Positions 48,501-55,710 are shown, numbered from the stretch's first letter. The stretch is DNA of 64,000 nt from Choristoneura fumiferana (GCF_025370935.1 NC_133473.1:9987842-10051841); one strand, 5' to 3'. The notes: a model not told the origin generated them from the letters alone. Program-made: numbers and translations.

Positions 48501-49113
48501 AAGACTGATTTTAAAACTCAGTTCAAATTAAAAAGTGTTAAAGATGACAAAGCTGAGATGGATTCCTTAGAATCGTATAAATTGAAAAATCCAACGAATT
48601 TACAACCAAAACCACCCTCAAATTACTTTGTGCGAGCACCTAATGGCACTGCAACTATGAAGAAACATCTGCGTCCTGTTTCGGTGACAATAGGGGAGTA
48701 TGCCGGTGGAGGGAACAGCCGGCGAGAACCGACCAAGTTGGATTTCCTGAACGGTGACAAACCAGACGGTCCGCTACCAGCAATGGAGGACGAACCAATC
48801 ACCAATAGGCTACAATCTGAATTAGCGCTCACATTATCTAGGTCCAATTTACGCAAGAAGACTGATGCAATCGTAAGTTAAATAAATCAAATAATAATAA
48901 TACTCGTATCGAATAATGTAGCTAATGATGTTTAGCGTCAATGCTTAAATACATTTCTTTCAGGGTAATCGAATAGGTCCAGATAGCCACATAACGAACA
49001 ACAACGAAGACGATTGGTCTATTGATAAAAATTTTCACGCTAGATACGGAAACAATCTATTGCCTCTACCACCGAGCATAACAATACCCAAAGTATCAAA
49101 AGCGAAACATTAG
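12344..49113 (+). CDS. harmonin (USH1C-like) PDZ scaffold gene, whole locus
   Basis: Split gene for a multi-PDZ scaffold. In vertebrates harmonin links cadherin-23, sans, myosin VIIa and actin in stereocilia and microvilli; the insect role is inferred by homology only. Seen: eleven exons with GT-AG borders and compatible phases (12344-12554, 20325-20433, 24339-24363, 26529-26684, 27665-27807, 28394-28619, 31824-32316, 33460-33663, 47165-47284, 48351-48872, 48964-49113). PDZ1 has the ligand loop GFSL followed by RGG, then VGDQLVSVNGY and the run VRHVGMVPIK, which closely matches harmonin's VRHIGLIPVK. The linker ESLSWQF resembles harmonin EPLTWQY. PDZ2 has KPGIFVQ and GDQILSCNGQDF. No third PDZ was seen. 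From the ATG at 12351 the sum is 785 codons if three missing bases are restored. The gene carries three frame breaks and a duplicated 3' end. An upstream coding exon at 3390-3628 is possible. Confidence 0.85.
14070..14308 (+). mobile_element. Helitron-like (Lep1-type) short element
   Basis: Starts atactatactaatgttataa, atgcgaaagtgtgtttg; ends ggagccgcgggaaaaagcta followed by gt. The 3' end CTAGT inserted between A and T is typical of Helitrons. Family name from memory. Confidence 0.65.
16121..16891 (-). mobile_element. 771-bp retroposed 'ggttccg' repeat with 13-bp target duplication
   Basis: Flanked by aacgcttattaat at 16108-16120 and 16892-16904. Contains ccaagagcgtgtcagacacg, agggttgcgtaacc and tttggctccggaaccctaaa. 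It has an A-rich right end. Copies lie at 6378, 24415 and 51105. No coding capacity seen. Confidence 0.75.
17404..17620 (-). mobile_element. Helitron-like short element, antisense, diverged
   Basis: ctgctgcccgcgactccg, gaattccacctaaatcggtt, acagacttacaaactttcgc in the antisense order of the family at 14070. Confidence 0.55.
19134..19216 (-). mobile_element. fragment of the 253-bp SINE-like element
   Basis: Reverse-complement match to the 3' part (gattcaggcttactatgcgg, then aggtccatatcatt and aagctcttaccttgc), diverged from the two fuller copies. Confidence 0.6.
20325..20433 (+). CDS. harmonin exon: C-terminal part of PDZ1
   Basis: Acceptor ttacag ends at 20324 and donor gtgagt begins at 20434. 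It encodes VGDQLVSVNGYRVDD, the PDZ beta-D/beta-E and alpha-A signature, then a helix with HGELVHYLASQ and the last strand LKLKVR. It is 109 bp, phase 0 in and one base over at the end; the leftover c joins 'at' of the next exon to give His. Confidence 0.87.
20830..21010 (-). mobile_element. mariner-like transposase fossil
   Basis: The minus strand reads KEIEKGRVSLYDISREGRPS, TEENVAAIRRLVE, stop, NRRVTMTKFMD, which resembles the GRPS linker and second helix-turn-helix of mariner transposases. Only this part is recognisable; stops show it is dead. Confidence 0.55.
21374..22150 (-). mobile_element. jockey-like non-LTR retrotransposon fossil
   Basis: The minus strand codes, in broken frames, IIPHHQFGF, LYLLFTTDLPSTDGVLTATL, ADELMIQQRY, MRRWRIKASSSKSTHVTFSL and SDSAKYPGIHLD, the order of a jockey reverse transcriptase. 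The A-D-D motif appears as ADE, an extra sign of decay. It lies in a harmonin intron, antisense to the gene. Confidence 0.78.
23469..24157. mobile_element. 683-bp Harbinger-like non-autonomous DNA transposon
   Basis: TTA at 23469-23471 and 24155-24157 flanks ends cagccttattcataaaaa and ttttttatgataaggctg. Inner inverted segments (attcataaacgtctgttagc near 23540; gctagcaagcgtttatgaat near 24045) also pair. No transposase frame. TTA duplication points to PIF/Harbinger. Confidence 0.65.
24339..24363 (+). CDS. harmonin micro-exon after PDZ1
   Basis: A 25-bp exon between the acceptor tgtttcag and donor gtaagt. With the leftover base from the previous exon it encodes HVGMVPIK and two bases of the next codon. 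Human harmonin has RHIGLIPVK directly after PDZ1, and this run is the main reason for calling the gene harmonin rather than whirlin or another PDZ scaffold. Confidence 0.82.
24415..25005 (+). repeat. 'ggttccg' repeat, opposite orientation
   Basis: tagggttccgtagtcaacta to gacatgctcttgaccggttt; the complement order of 16121-16891. It includes a poly-C run at 24735-24758. Starts 52 bp after the harmonin micro-exon donor. Confidence 0.75.
25453..26277. other. assembly gap (825 N)
   Basis: Unbroken run of N inside the harmonin intron between 24363 and 26529. The phases of the flanking exons fit each other, so no coding exon has to be missing here, but repeats or a skipped cassette exon could be hidden. 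Open frames drawn across it are meaningless. Confidence 0.99.
26529..26684 (+). CDS. harmonin exon: linker and start of PDZ2
   Basis: Acceptor tgtgacag, donor gtgagt at 26685. Joined to the micro-exon it reads DKAHESLSWQF, like harmonin's DEPLTWQY, then a Ser-rich linker, then MRLSILVPPRAKLGCG, which is beta-A and the start of the ligand loop of PDZ2. It ends with gg, completed by g of the next exon (Gly). It is intact and GC-rich. Confidence 0.85.
26935..27072 (+). repeat. LINE 3' tail (jockey-type, gagatcgctcttaagcgata)
   Basis: ggttgcctggaagagatcgc, taagcgataaggccgcct, gtacaataaagagtctttgt, then TTGTA repeats. This end is very common in lepidopteran LINEs. Truncated. Confidence 0.65.
27665..27807 (+). 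CDS. harmonin exon: PDZ2 core, broken by two 1-base deletions
   Basis: Acceptor cgcgaag at 27664, donor gtaagt at 27808. The protein signal runs through three frames in turn: ICKGPEWKP, then GIFVQFVRENG, then AREAGVRPGDQILSCNGQDF to FND. Each switch is explained by one missing base, a G lost at about 27691-27694 and another lost at about 27724-27727. Restoring both lengths gives a 145-bp exon whose phases fit both neighbours. As it stands, the frame entering from the previous exon hits a stop in this exon. Consensus error in GC-rich DNA is the likelier cause; a real null allele is possible. Confidence 0.82.
28394..28619 (+). CDS. harmonin exon: end of PDZ2 and Ser-rich linker, one apparent missing base
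   Basis: Acceptor cttttccag, donor gtaata at 28620. The first frame gives AISAMKASGRLELVIRE, the PDZ2 alpha-B helix and last strand, then SPESSGYNSSASSAAGE. Near 28550-28570 the plausible frame changes by one missing base to give RRRLASVAEEAADRADS. Only this second frame ends with two spare bases (ca) at the donor, matching the single g that starts the exon at 31824. Reading straight on in the first frame runs past the donor to a stop at about 28646. This is the third missing base of the locus. Confidence 0.75.
29797..31530 (-). mobile_element. 5'-truncated RTE-like LINE, antisense in a harmonin intron
   Basis: The minus strand codes reverse transcriptase pieces in broken frames: SSIGKSQMTKLKIDDGSI, ISLYEIRVALKQLKKQQ, AGFRKGFSTIDHIHTLRQII, motif A LCLAFVDYEKAFDS, LQRGVRQGDVISPKLF, catalytic LRFADDIA near 30575, and the C-terminal DRIRNTEIRRRTKVTDIA. 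The 3' end is a TGA/ATC microsatellite at 29797-29819, as in RTE elements. The endonuclease domain is missing. A 221-codon plus-strand open frame here is its antisense. Confidence 0.88.
31824..32316 (+). CDS. harmonin exon: polar central region
   Basis: Acceptor tttttgttgcag, donor gtgagt at 32317. After the joining codon it reads LNLNRLKRRTWDSIDFDWKN, then 130 residues rich in Asp, Asn, Ser and Lys with no predicted fold, including NRTIINLTEDG and HCNYPPPMKKDMNFDSNS, ending EEIQKRKL. Phase is one base in and 0 out. Codon use and open length (493 bp) support coding. The region corresponds to the disordered part after PDZ2. Confidence 0.82.
32525..32710. repeat. CAAG/CATG-rich tetranucleotide satellite
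   Basis: Imperfect repeats of gcaagcaagcatgcaagcaa over about 185 bp in a harmonin intron. The antisense Leu/Ala/Cys/His open frame over it is a by-product. Confidence 0.9.
32765..32970 (-). mobile_element. Helitron-like short element, antisense, diverged
   Basis: tttcgggataaaaatatcct, gtaattacggcgtgaaagcg and cccctttataatagtaagga follow the family order. Confidence 0.5.
33095..33368 (-). mobile_element. tRNA-derived SINE, same family, with 9-bp target duplication
   Basis: Antisense copy of the family at 1425, ending with the tRNA-like head (gaggcgataggtcaataaca). Flanked by taagtatta at 33086-33094 and 33369-33377. It sits in a harmonin intron 90 bp before the exon at 33460. Confidence 0.87.
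33460..33663 (+). CDS. harmonin exon: Lys-rich region with EFKKVHRKMF motif
   Basis: Acceptor tttcccctag, donor gtaagt at 33664; 204 bp, phase 0 at both ends. It encodes NKKKSNPESSLPLSLVKK, ITVDDGKKKQHDALMDEFKK and VHRKMFAGQDPNDTPKT. The helical EFKKVHRKMF stretch looks like a conserved element; the rest is polar and probably disordered. Confidence 0.83.
34428..34630. repeat. 200-bp imperfect inverted repeat
   Basis: Left arm attggtttattggagtcttt and ctccaaatttgttactttta; right arm is the complement, ending gactccaaaaaaccaatcat. The right arm sequence is also the tail of the SINE copy at 7740-7835. Confidence 0.7.
34795..34920 (+). mobile_element. tRNA-SINE, same family as 7590
   Basis: gtgtaggggttatagcacgc, gaacctgggttcgattccca and ccatgtctcagtttgtattt. 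The B box is intact, and the tail ends at tttcgattagg. Confidence 0.78.
35255..35347 (-). mobile_element. 3' fragment of the SINE seen at 4240
   Basis: Matches aataaatatcatgggccaat, gacaccaattgatc and aaagcttgtactatggatac at 4258-4340. The tRNA-like head is missing. Confidence 0.65.
35865..36055 (-). mobile_element. diverged tRNA-SINE copy
   Basis: Shares cagcctatat, gtcccactg, ttcaccgaaaacctg and ggctaccacgg in the order of the antisense SINE. Old and truncated. Confidence 0.6.
36640..36990 (+). mobile_element. LINE-derived 3' fragment
   Basis: gtgtcggtcgagaattacac, cgtgggtggcgtaagaggcg, then gggggaggcctatgtccagc and agtggacgtctttgatgatg. The last part is like RTE 3' ends. Confidence 0.55.
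38370..38711 (-). mobile_element. SINE interrupted by a hairpin MITE
   Basis: Antisense SINE segments lie on both sides (cagaatgagaggcttgggc on the left; gtgcagatttcctcatgatgg and cgagaggccataggtcaaacc on the right) of a palindromic insertion at 38432-38555. Confidence 0.7.
38432..38555. mobile_element. hairpin MITE (family gggctactacgaaactcgaa)
   Basis: About 124 bp with arms of about 50 bp that are reverse complements (gggctactacgaaactcgaa ... gagtttcatagtagccc) and contain cgtgtcgtgcggt. Related copies at 56078-56165 and 59598-59717. Confidence 0.75.
38725..38870. mobile_element. hairpin MITE (family ggggctatttcaccatcc)
   Basis: Arms of about 55 bp: aggggctatttcaccatcc, attgattag and gttaactgacggtta on the left, their complement on the right ending cagcccctaa. 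The loop is about 30 bp. TAA lies at both ends. Confidence 0.78.
39487..39870. repeat. cluster of 'tttcatgatatgcc' motifs in both orientations
   Basis: At least seven diverged copies at 39487, 39517, 39597, 39708, 39731, 39828 and 39849. A 22-bp perfect palindrome at 39818-39839 is centred on ggcgcc. A GC-rich stretch (gagccgagcgagcgaagcga) lies in the middle. Confidence 0.75.
43636..43755 (+). CDS. harmonin Pro-stretch exon, upstream duplicate
   Basis: A 120-bp exon, phase 0 at both ends, with acceptor ttcttag and donor gtaagt. It encodes DRQQTFPIRKTEAVQ to KREASDSPPPPPPP. It appears identical to the exon at 47165-47284 and lies in the upstream member of the 3.5-kb tandem repeat. Confidence 0.75.
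44829..45349 (+). CDS. harmonin tail exon, upstream duplicate, frameshifted by 1 base
   Basis: Acceptor cctttcag, donor gtaagt. Same as 48351-48872 but 521 bp rather than 522: the A run after GEHK is one base short (near 44865-44870), which puts everything downstream out of frame with the start of the exon. After the break the reading frame is fully conserved (VNTLNHRNGSLARTPTP to KKTDAI). One base lost from a homopolymer is typical of sequencing error, but it would inactivate this copy if real. Confidence 0.7.
45439..45516 (+). pseudogene. harmonin terminal exon, upstream duplicate, degraded
   Basis: It begins like the intact terminal exon (GNRIGPDSHITNNNEDDW) after acceptor ctttcag but then loses single bases and carries several substitutions, reaching a stop at 45514-45516 instead of continuing for 50 codons. 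Similarity to the intact copy goes on to about 45567, ending in a patchy join with the second repeat unit. The error density here is higher than anywhere else in this copy. Confidence 0.7.
45889..45940. repeat. 24-bp perfect inverted repeat, present only in duplication unit 2
   Basis: Left arm 45889-45912 (gaagatggcaaaacaag...), spacer attg, right arm 45917-45940. Unit 1 (about 42400) has only the left arm, followed by caatacttccc. Confidence 0.9.
47165..47284 (+). CDS. harmonin Pro-stretch exon, downstream duplicate
   Basis: A 120-bp exon, phase 0 both sides, acceptor ttcttag and donor gtaagt. It encodes DRQQTFPIRKTEAVQ and ends SDSPPPPPPP, a seven-proline run that could bind SH3 or EVH1 partners (inference). 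This is the copy followed by an intact tail, so it is the better candidate for the mature transcript. Confidence 0.8.
48351..48872 (+). CDS. harmonin tail exon, downstream intact duplicate
   Basis: Acceptor cctttcag directly before ATG, donor gtaagt at 48873; 522 bp, 174 codons, phase 0 at both ends. It encodes MPATNGHQNGEHKKVDIPKP, ALNIDLVNTLNHRNGSLAR, KLKSVKDDKAEMDSLESYKL, VRAPNGTATMKKHLRPVSV and a Pro/Glu/Ser-rich end with LQSELALTLSRSNLRKKTD. No fold is recognised; the region looks mostly disordered. The first codon is ATG, so an internal start could also exist, but the splice phase fits the preceding exon. Confidence 0.82.
48964..49113 (+). CDS. harmonin terminal exon, intact
   Basis: Acceptor ttctttcag, 49 codons and TAG at 49111-49113. 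It encodes GNRIGPDSHITNNNEDDWSI, then NFHARYGNNLLPLPPSITIP and ends VSKAKH. The C-terminus lacks an obvious class I PDZ ligand. Possible AATAAA signals follow at 49442 and 49576. Confidence 0.8.
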   Translation, partial: GNRIGPDSHITNNNEDDWSIDKNFHARYGNNLLPLPPSITIPKVSKAKH

Positions 49114-49441
49114 GTATTCTGTACAAAATTATTAATTACGTCATACATACCTAATACGTTATTTTTTTAACTAACGCTGGTTTTAAATTTCAATGTAAGA
49201 ATAACAATCATAATTTGTAATAATGATTTTTGTCTAATTACTCAATCTAATTTAGGTTAGTTAAGTCCGTATTAAGTGTTTTTAATTCACACGTATTTAG
49301 CAAAAAAAAAAACTAATTTAGTACCACCAATTATTATAAGCACAATAACTTTTCATGCACGGCACGAGTGATATCATAGAATTTACCGACACTGGTGGTT
49401 GATTCTTTTAAGGTGGTGGTGTCAATCTCGAGGTGGTTTTA

Positions 49442-49581
49442 AATAAATGTTAGCCATAATTTTTCATGACATACCTACTCTATGAAAAGTTATATGTACG
49501 GTTCTGTGCTATAATTTTGATTTCGTTTTGGTTTCAGGCCGATGCAGGTCGATGATTTCAAGATTCCTGTGATTAAATAAA
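49442..49581 (+). terminator. possible harmonin polyadenylation signals (AATAAA)
   Basis: AATAAA occurs at 49442-49447 and 49576-49581, 0.3-0.5 kb after the stop codon. Both are plausible, but the DNA is AT-rich and neither has transcript support. Confidence 0.35.
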
Positions 49582-51104
49582 TTTAAATATTATTTTCTGT
49601 GCAAAGTTAAATATTAAGAAAACTTTAGGTACAGTCGAACCATTTGATTCCTGTCCCACCATAGAACGTTCTCGCAGTAAGTGCCACAATAAATTCCCTT
49701 GTCAAGGAATGCGATGTCACTATGACTTTTTCTACGAAAAGGTTTACAGTGGGTCACGATTCAGTTGATTCGAGTGTACGAGTAGGTTTATGTATGTATT
49801 TGTAAATTTGACAATGTAAGTAAACACAGGGTGGGAGGGTATCATATCCTAACCTAAATAAAAACCGAAATTCATTTTGGGACAATTTTAAACATAACCA
49901 CAGTTTATAAACTGACTGACGAATTGAAGGTATTTAAAAAAAAAATGTACAACCAAAGTTAGATACACCTACTTTCTTTCCTAATTATAGGGTTTTCAAT
50001 TTATAACACTGAGTTGATATTGAAGCGAATTGACAATTCGGTACTTACCAAGTACTTTTTATTTAAACTGACTGGCTAACTCTATTCTTATAAACTTGGT
50101 GTCTGCCGGAAGTCCCGAAAATTTTTCCATTAATGTTTCTATGCCTTCTGCATCATTTTCATAAACGGCAATTACAGCCAAGCTGTCGATCCAGATTTAT
50201 AGGAGTTCGATCCGAGTTCCGGTCTATGGCCACCATTCCAAAACCTTCACGACCCATCCGCGCAAGGTTCCGGCTAGGTATCCAACAATGTCATAATTAT
50301 GCCAAAATTCATCATCATTTCTATTTGCATACTTTGAGGGCATCTTACCTTCGAAATGCCTTATATTTTTATGAATATCTCTTGTCCACGAAACAGTACT
50401 CACATTGAAAAAATCGATAAATCCAGGTCAGTCCTCTTCGTAAATTAATAAAAATAGGGTTCTTAGTTGCTTAGTTGCGTCAAGTTGCGTGTAATTATTT
50501 AGATGTGGAATTTGTTGTTCTGCGTTATGTTAAGAGTAAGAAAATATGTAACTAGAACTTGATAGATAGCAGTGGCGAAGCGTTCATAGAACCCCATTCC
50601 CATTGGCTTGCCCAATATTTACAAAATAGGACTACAGGACATACATGATTTATGAAAGATATATGAGATCTTTGCTTCGGCTTTACCACGAAAATATCTG
50701 ACGCTACGCCACTGATAAACAGTTAAGGATAAGTGAGGTAAGAGGGACTATTGGCGAAAGGGAACAGTGACCTGTAAATTAAAAAGTACCTACTTAATCT
50801 ATATACTGGACTAGACTATTGTTACTACTTGAATTAATGATTAGAGCTGCAATCCATAGTTTTGGTTTTGAAAATTACTGTTTGCCTTTCCCCGTAGTCT
50901 CCCGTATCCCACATAACCTTATTGCAATATGTTGTCGAATAATATTATGGATTAACTAAGTCATAATCGTAAATATAATAAAGAAATGAGTATTTATGGA
51001 AATATTGTTTTATTTTAATCTAAGTAATTAAGTTCTTCCATGACTTGTGTACAAATTGTCCCTAATTTATGCTATCATCCCAGTATCATACAGACACCAA
51101 GAAC

Positions 51105-51720
51105 ATCAAAAAACCAGCCAAGAGCGTGTCGGACACGCCCAAAATAGGGTTCCGTAGCCATTACGAAAAAATTAAGTAATATTTTTCTAAGGATTTCGTA
51201 TTTTATACGCAATCTTCCAAGTTTAGGTAAATTTTATACTGGCTGCTATTTACTTTTAAACTACTAATAATTTTCAAGCAAACTTAATCGTTATAGTTTT
51301 CCTTTGTAAGTTTGATATACTTACTTAAGTACTATCATCCTGAATTTTTTCAAATTTTTCAACCCACCGGTTTAGATTTTAGAGGAGAGGGACGCTCGAT
51401 TTTAATGAAAATTTGCACTTTAAAGTTGAATATTTCGCAAACAAATCACTGAATCAAAAAATCGTCTTAGCAACCCCCTAACTAATGGTTTTAAAAGACC
51501 TATCCAACAATACCCCATACTATAGGGTTGGATGAGAAAAAAAAATCACCCCCACTTTACGTCTATTGAATTTTGTCGGCATACATACTTTTCATATAAA
51601 TCCGTGCAAAATTACAGCTTTCTAGTATTGATAGTCCCTGAGCAAAGCGCGGACGGACAGACAGACATGGCGAAACTATAAAGGTTCCGTTTTTGCCATT
51701 TTGGCTCCGGAACCCTAAAA
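51105..51720 (-). repeat. 'ggttccg' repeat, third fuller copy
   Basis: gccaagagcgtgtcggacac, agggttccgtagccattacg to ttggctccggaaccctaaaa, parallel to 16121-16891. It lies in the intergenic region after harmonin. Confidence 0.78.
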
Positions 51721-53254
51721 ATGGATTTTCTAAAGTAGTGATGACTTTTTTTTTATATGGCTCCGGAGCTCAGTCCATTGGAGGACAATTTTGCCAGTGT
51801 GTCAGTATCTAGTAGGTTTTTTGCCGTTGTATGATAAATAATCAGAAATTACTGTTGTTGTTGTTTTTTAGAAAAATATGGCGCTGTCCATCGGAGGACA
51901 ATTTTGCCAGTGTCTAGTAGGTTTTGCCGTTGTACGGTAAAAAAAATCTAGAAAACGAAATATGAGACGTAATGGTGGATGAACGATGACAGCGCGAATC
52001 CAGAAATGACATAAAAGGGTAGAAATTAAGGAATAACACATTCTTGACGTAAAATACTTATTTTAAACATGGCAACAAACAATCCCATAAATGAAGCATA
52101 AATGTGTAGTTCTTAGAGAGTGTAGTTCCTTTTTGTTAGAGTTGCGTGCCCAAAGGGTTTTAAAAAGAAGCGCCTGCTGTCCCTGACGTGTCTGTAAAAA
52201 ATATTTTTAGATATTTCAAAGGGGGCGGGAAAGTTAATTTTGCCCGCCCCATCGAGTGGGATATCGTCACTGGGTATCGTTGGTTAGACTGCATTAGGTA
52301 TATTTGATTATACTTAATTTATTGAATTTTTTGGTCTACTTATCATAAGTTTATACAAAAAATTCAAAACAAAGGAATGAGAAGCCACCAGTCAGTTTTT
52401 TTTTTACAAAATATTGCACTTCTTTTTTATTTTCCGTTAATCTATGAACTTGATATTTAGTGACCATTCTATTTTGTGAAATACTATCTATTTTTTTTCT
52501 ATGAAAAATGTTCGATACTTTTTGTTTTTCGCTCACTCGGTTTTCGAGGTTTGCGTTCACTCACACTGACCAAGGACTGACCAACTTATCTGTGAATTGC
52601 AAAAAGTTTTATGCTGGTCGTATAAAGTGCAGCATTGTTTGCTCTGGATAGGCTCCCACGATTCACCAGTCTGTATTTGCGTATTTGCTACAAAAAGACT
52701 CAATGTAATTATATAAGGAAATGTTCGATAGAGGTTCAATTCAATATTTTGAAAGTGACGTCATTCAGGGATGTCAGACTTTTACTGGCCCGTACAAACC
52801 TAAGGTACAAACGAGAATCGTGTAGGTACTTAACGTACCTAAGATAGGTACTGGCAGCCCTGCGTCAAATTCTGACATGGATTATTTTATTATTTACTAG
52901 CACTAAATATAATTCATAACCACTCATTACAAGATTTAATAGGATTATTAATTTAGATAGAGTTTGATAATTATGGATTTGAAGTAACCGCACCCACTTT
53001 TCATTATCTATCCTTGAATGTGATTCAGTCGTTGTTGCTCACACGTTATCGATTATATCAATTATCATGTATGGACTAGTTCACAGATTACTTAGTGAAG
53101 AATACAACTTACACGAACCTGTCTTAATAGAGAGCCCATTTAAAGAAAGGACACGGAAAGGAAAATATTGTGGTACTGTAATATTAGGTACGTAAATTGT
53201 ATAGATAACCCTTAGATAACCTAACCAACAAAAAAATGGAAAACCCCTGACTTT

Positions 53255-53475
53255 GTCACTTCAACGCAATATCTCAAAAACAGCTGAACCGATTTTGATG
53301 AAACATGTCTAAGAACCATCGCTAGAAACCCTGAATCCAAATTAAAAAAAAACGCATTCAAATCGGTCCCCCCGTTTACGAGCTATGATGCCACAGACAC
53401 ACACAAACAGACAGACAGACACACATAGCGGTCAAACTTATAACACCCCTCATTTTGCGTCGAGGGTGTAAAAAG
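53255..53475 (-). repeat. dispersed repeat, antisense copy
   Basis: gaaacatgtctaagaaccat, cagacagacagacacacata, aacacccctcattttgcgtc: the complement of 3640-3870. Confidence 0.7.
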
Positions 53476-53614
53476 TAACACGGGAACTAAATTTCTCTGT
53501 AGGAAACAATGCCAATCTATTGAATTAAAATAATATAAAAGAAATCTAACAGATTTTGGAAGGTTCTTTGCTATTACGGCTTGTCAAATCGACAGCGAGT
53601 AATACGTGCTAGTT

Positions 53615-53712
53615 AGTCATCACATTACCATCATATCAGCCGACATAGGCCTCCCCCATAGACATCCAGTAGCTTCGGTTGGAAGCGGCCTGCGTCCACC
53701 GTGAACCCAATG
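53615..53712 (-). mobile_element. LINE 3' fragment, antisense
   Basis: ataggcctcccccatagaca, ggttggaagcggcctgcgtc and caccgtgaacccaatgg match the antisense end of a common lepidopteran LINE. Confidence 0.45.
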
Positions 53713-53753
53713 GTTAGTGCTAGTTAGTAGGTAGTTGGAAAATACGGTTCAGT

Positions 53754-54341
53754 CTCGAAAAGCTCACTTCCCGAAATATACACTTTCCGCTAAATGTACA
53801 CTCCTAAAAGGCACACTTTCCCAACAGGGGCACTTTTTAGAAAGGTGCACTATTTTGACAAAGTGCATTTTTCCAAAGCGCACACAATAGGTATGAGTGT
53901 GTGTATTATTCATGTATTATTGACGTCGATAAAATGATAAAAACTACAAAAAAATATGTGAGAAACCATCATACATAAAGTGAGTGGTAGGAGTCTTCTA
54001 ATGCTATGTTTCGATAAATTCAAAAGTTTCGCAAATAATCGCTCGGAAAGTTCAAATATATGCCCCCCCCCTCTTCTAACTTTTGAACCTAATGTGAAGG
54101 TAGGACAACTACGGAGCCGTACACACTGATCATGGCTCGATATGTTCTTGCTTGGTTTTATTAAATTTAGAGATTTATTAACAGTAGAGATTTTTCATAA
54201 TTTGAGAAAGTGCACCTTCTGAGAAAATATATCTTGTGAGAATGTACTCTATCTGAGAAAGTGCCCCTTTTGAAAAGTGCACCTACTGAGGAAGTGCACT
54301 TTTAGAGAAAGTGCACGTTTCGGGAAAGTGAGCTTTTCGAG
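53754..54341. mobile_element. foldback element of degenerate ~18-bp units
   Basis: Ends ctcgaaaagctcacttcccg and gggaaagtgagcttttcgag are inverted. The left third carries repeated units like caggggcactttttagaaag; the right third carries the complementary units like gaggaagtgcacttttagag. The middle, with a c-run at 54063, is unrelated. No coding. Confidence 0.75.
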
Positions 54342-54762
54342 CCTAACTCGAAAATACTCTGACATCGTTAAACACTCCTCTCCGGTTAATTTCATTCCGC
54401 CCATCATCCCCTTCGCTCCCATCCCATCGCTCGCTCCCATCGTCTGTATTTCCGGATAAATACAATAGGACTCTTCAAGGCTAGAGTGAATAGGCTATTG
54501 CTGAACCAGTGATATACCCTTTGGCCTCATCTGCACTTTACATCAGGTGAGATAGTGGTCAATCACGGTCAGTTTTATGTAAATAAAACCTTGAAGCAGT
54601 GCAGTCTTTCCCATAAGGGCTAAGGGGCGTGTACTAAGGGCACTCGGGCCCCATGCCAAGAGTACACAGGGCCAACGCCAACGCTTAGGGCCCCCGACCA
54701 CAAGGAACTTCGAAACTCCATAAAAAGCTTTGCTAATATTTTTAGTCAAGCATCTATTCAAA

Positions 54763-55080
54763 TTAGATTAGATTAGATTAGATTTATTTATTACCTAATG
54801 AAAAAATACATTATAAATACATGTCAGGTAATTATAAGAAATTCACAAAAGGATCGTCAAATTGTATACAAAATAATAATAATAATAATCAAGGGTAAAA
54901 CATGGTCAAAAAGTTAAAATTAGGTACAATGTCAAGACGATACAATTAAATACAAAATAAAAATATTAGTCCACAACAACAGGACAAAATATGTCAATAA
55001 TTAAAACAATAGAAAATATACAATCACACAATGTGGAAATGTCAAATTACAATTAAATACACTGAAAAAGAAAAATAACA
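54763..55080 (-). repeat. TTAGA microsatellite and AT-rich LINE/SINE-like tail
   Basis: attagattagattagattta followed by AT-rich sequence with catgtcaggtaattataaga; resembles an antisense retroposon 3' end. No coding. Confidence 0.4.
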
Positions 55081-55084
55081 AATT

Positions 55085-55350
55085 CGTCGAAAAATATGCA
55101 AGTTGACCACTGCAATGGGCGGGCCACATCGCTCGAAGAAACCGTTGGGGGAGAAAAGTCCTCGAGTGGCGGGCGACCAAGAACCGGAAGACGAAGTGTT
55201 GGCTGGCCTCCTACCATTTGGGCTGAAGACATCGTGAGAGTTGCAGGAAACTGCTGATGCAAGTGGCGAGTTGTCGTTCATTGTGGCATTCTTAGGGGGA
55301 GGCCTTTGTTCAGCAGTGGACGTCTTCCGGCTGATGATGATGATGATCTA
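55085..55350 (+). mobile_element. 3' end of the same RTE-like LINE, sense
   Basis: Matches the complement of 29797-30070: tgggcgggccacatcgctcg, ccgttgggggagaaaagtcc, gaagacatcgtgagagttgc, cagcagtggacgtcttccgg, ending in TGATGATGATGATGATC. Severely 5'-truncated. Confidence 0.82.
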
Positions 55351-55710
55351 TTCAAATATAGGGCATCTGACAGAGGGTTGCGACCCTACAAAATGTCTGG
55401 CAATGAAGGAAGTGATTTCAAATAGATAACATTCAGAACAAAATATATAAAACTAGAGTTTTGTACTATAACGAATTTGAGGTGAAATTGTATATACCAT
55501 TAATATGACATATTAACAACACCACACATATTGTGTTAACTACCTACCAAAACCATCAATACCCACATAAATTTGGGAATCGCTCACCTGTTAGGAACAT
55601 AATATGAAAAAAAAAAACTTTCAGCTCTTGGTATAAAGACCTTGTTCGTTTGATAGTAGGTATAACTATTATAATTTTGTAATGGTTCACTCACATCTCT
55701 TTTTTTACAG

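Larger units (their letters stand above)
45568..49130. repeat. 3.5-kb direct tandem duplication, unit 2
   Basis: Second unit, carrying the intact exon set. Relative to unit 1 it has an inverted-repeat insertion at about 45913-45955, about 18 extra bases near 47998-48015, and scattered substitutions. Such differences are what two haplotypes, or two recently duplicated copies, would show. The left border (tatgaaaaa.cgtaatag) is patchy. Confidence 0.93.
49582..55710. other. intergenic region between harmonin and the unrecognised gene
   Basis: It contains the repeats at 51105, 53255, 53615, 53754, 54763 and 55085. A short stretch at 49625-49790 resembles the hairpin element at 57551 (ggaatgcgatgtcactatga). 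A promoter for the next gene was not recognised. Confidence 0.5.

Noticed and set aside
50133..50408. 91-codon frame in the intergenic region
   Set aside because: Ser/Arg/His-rich, no conserved motif, no splice sites of quality; probably chance.
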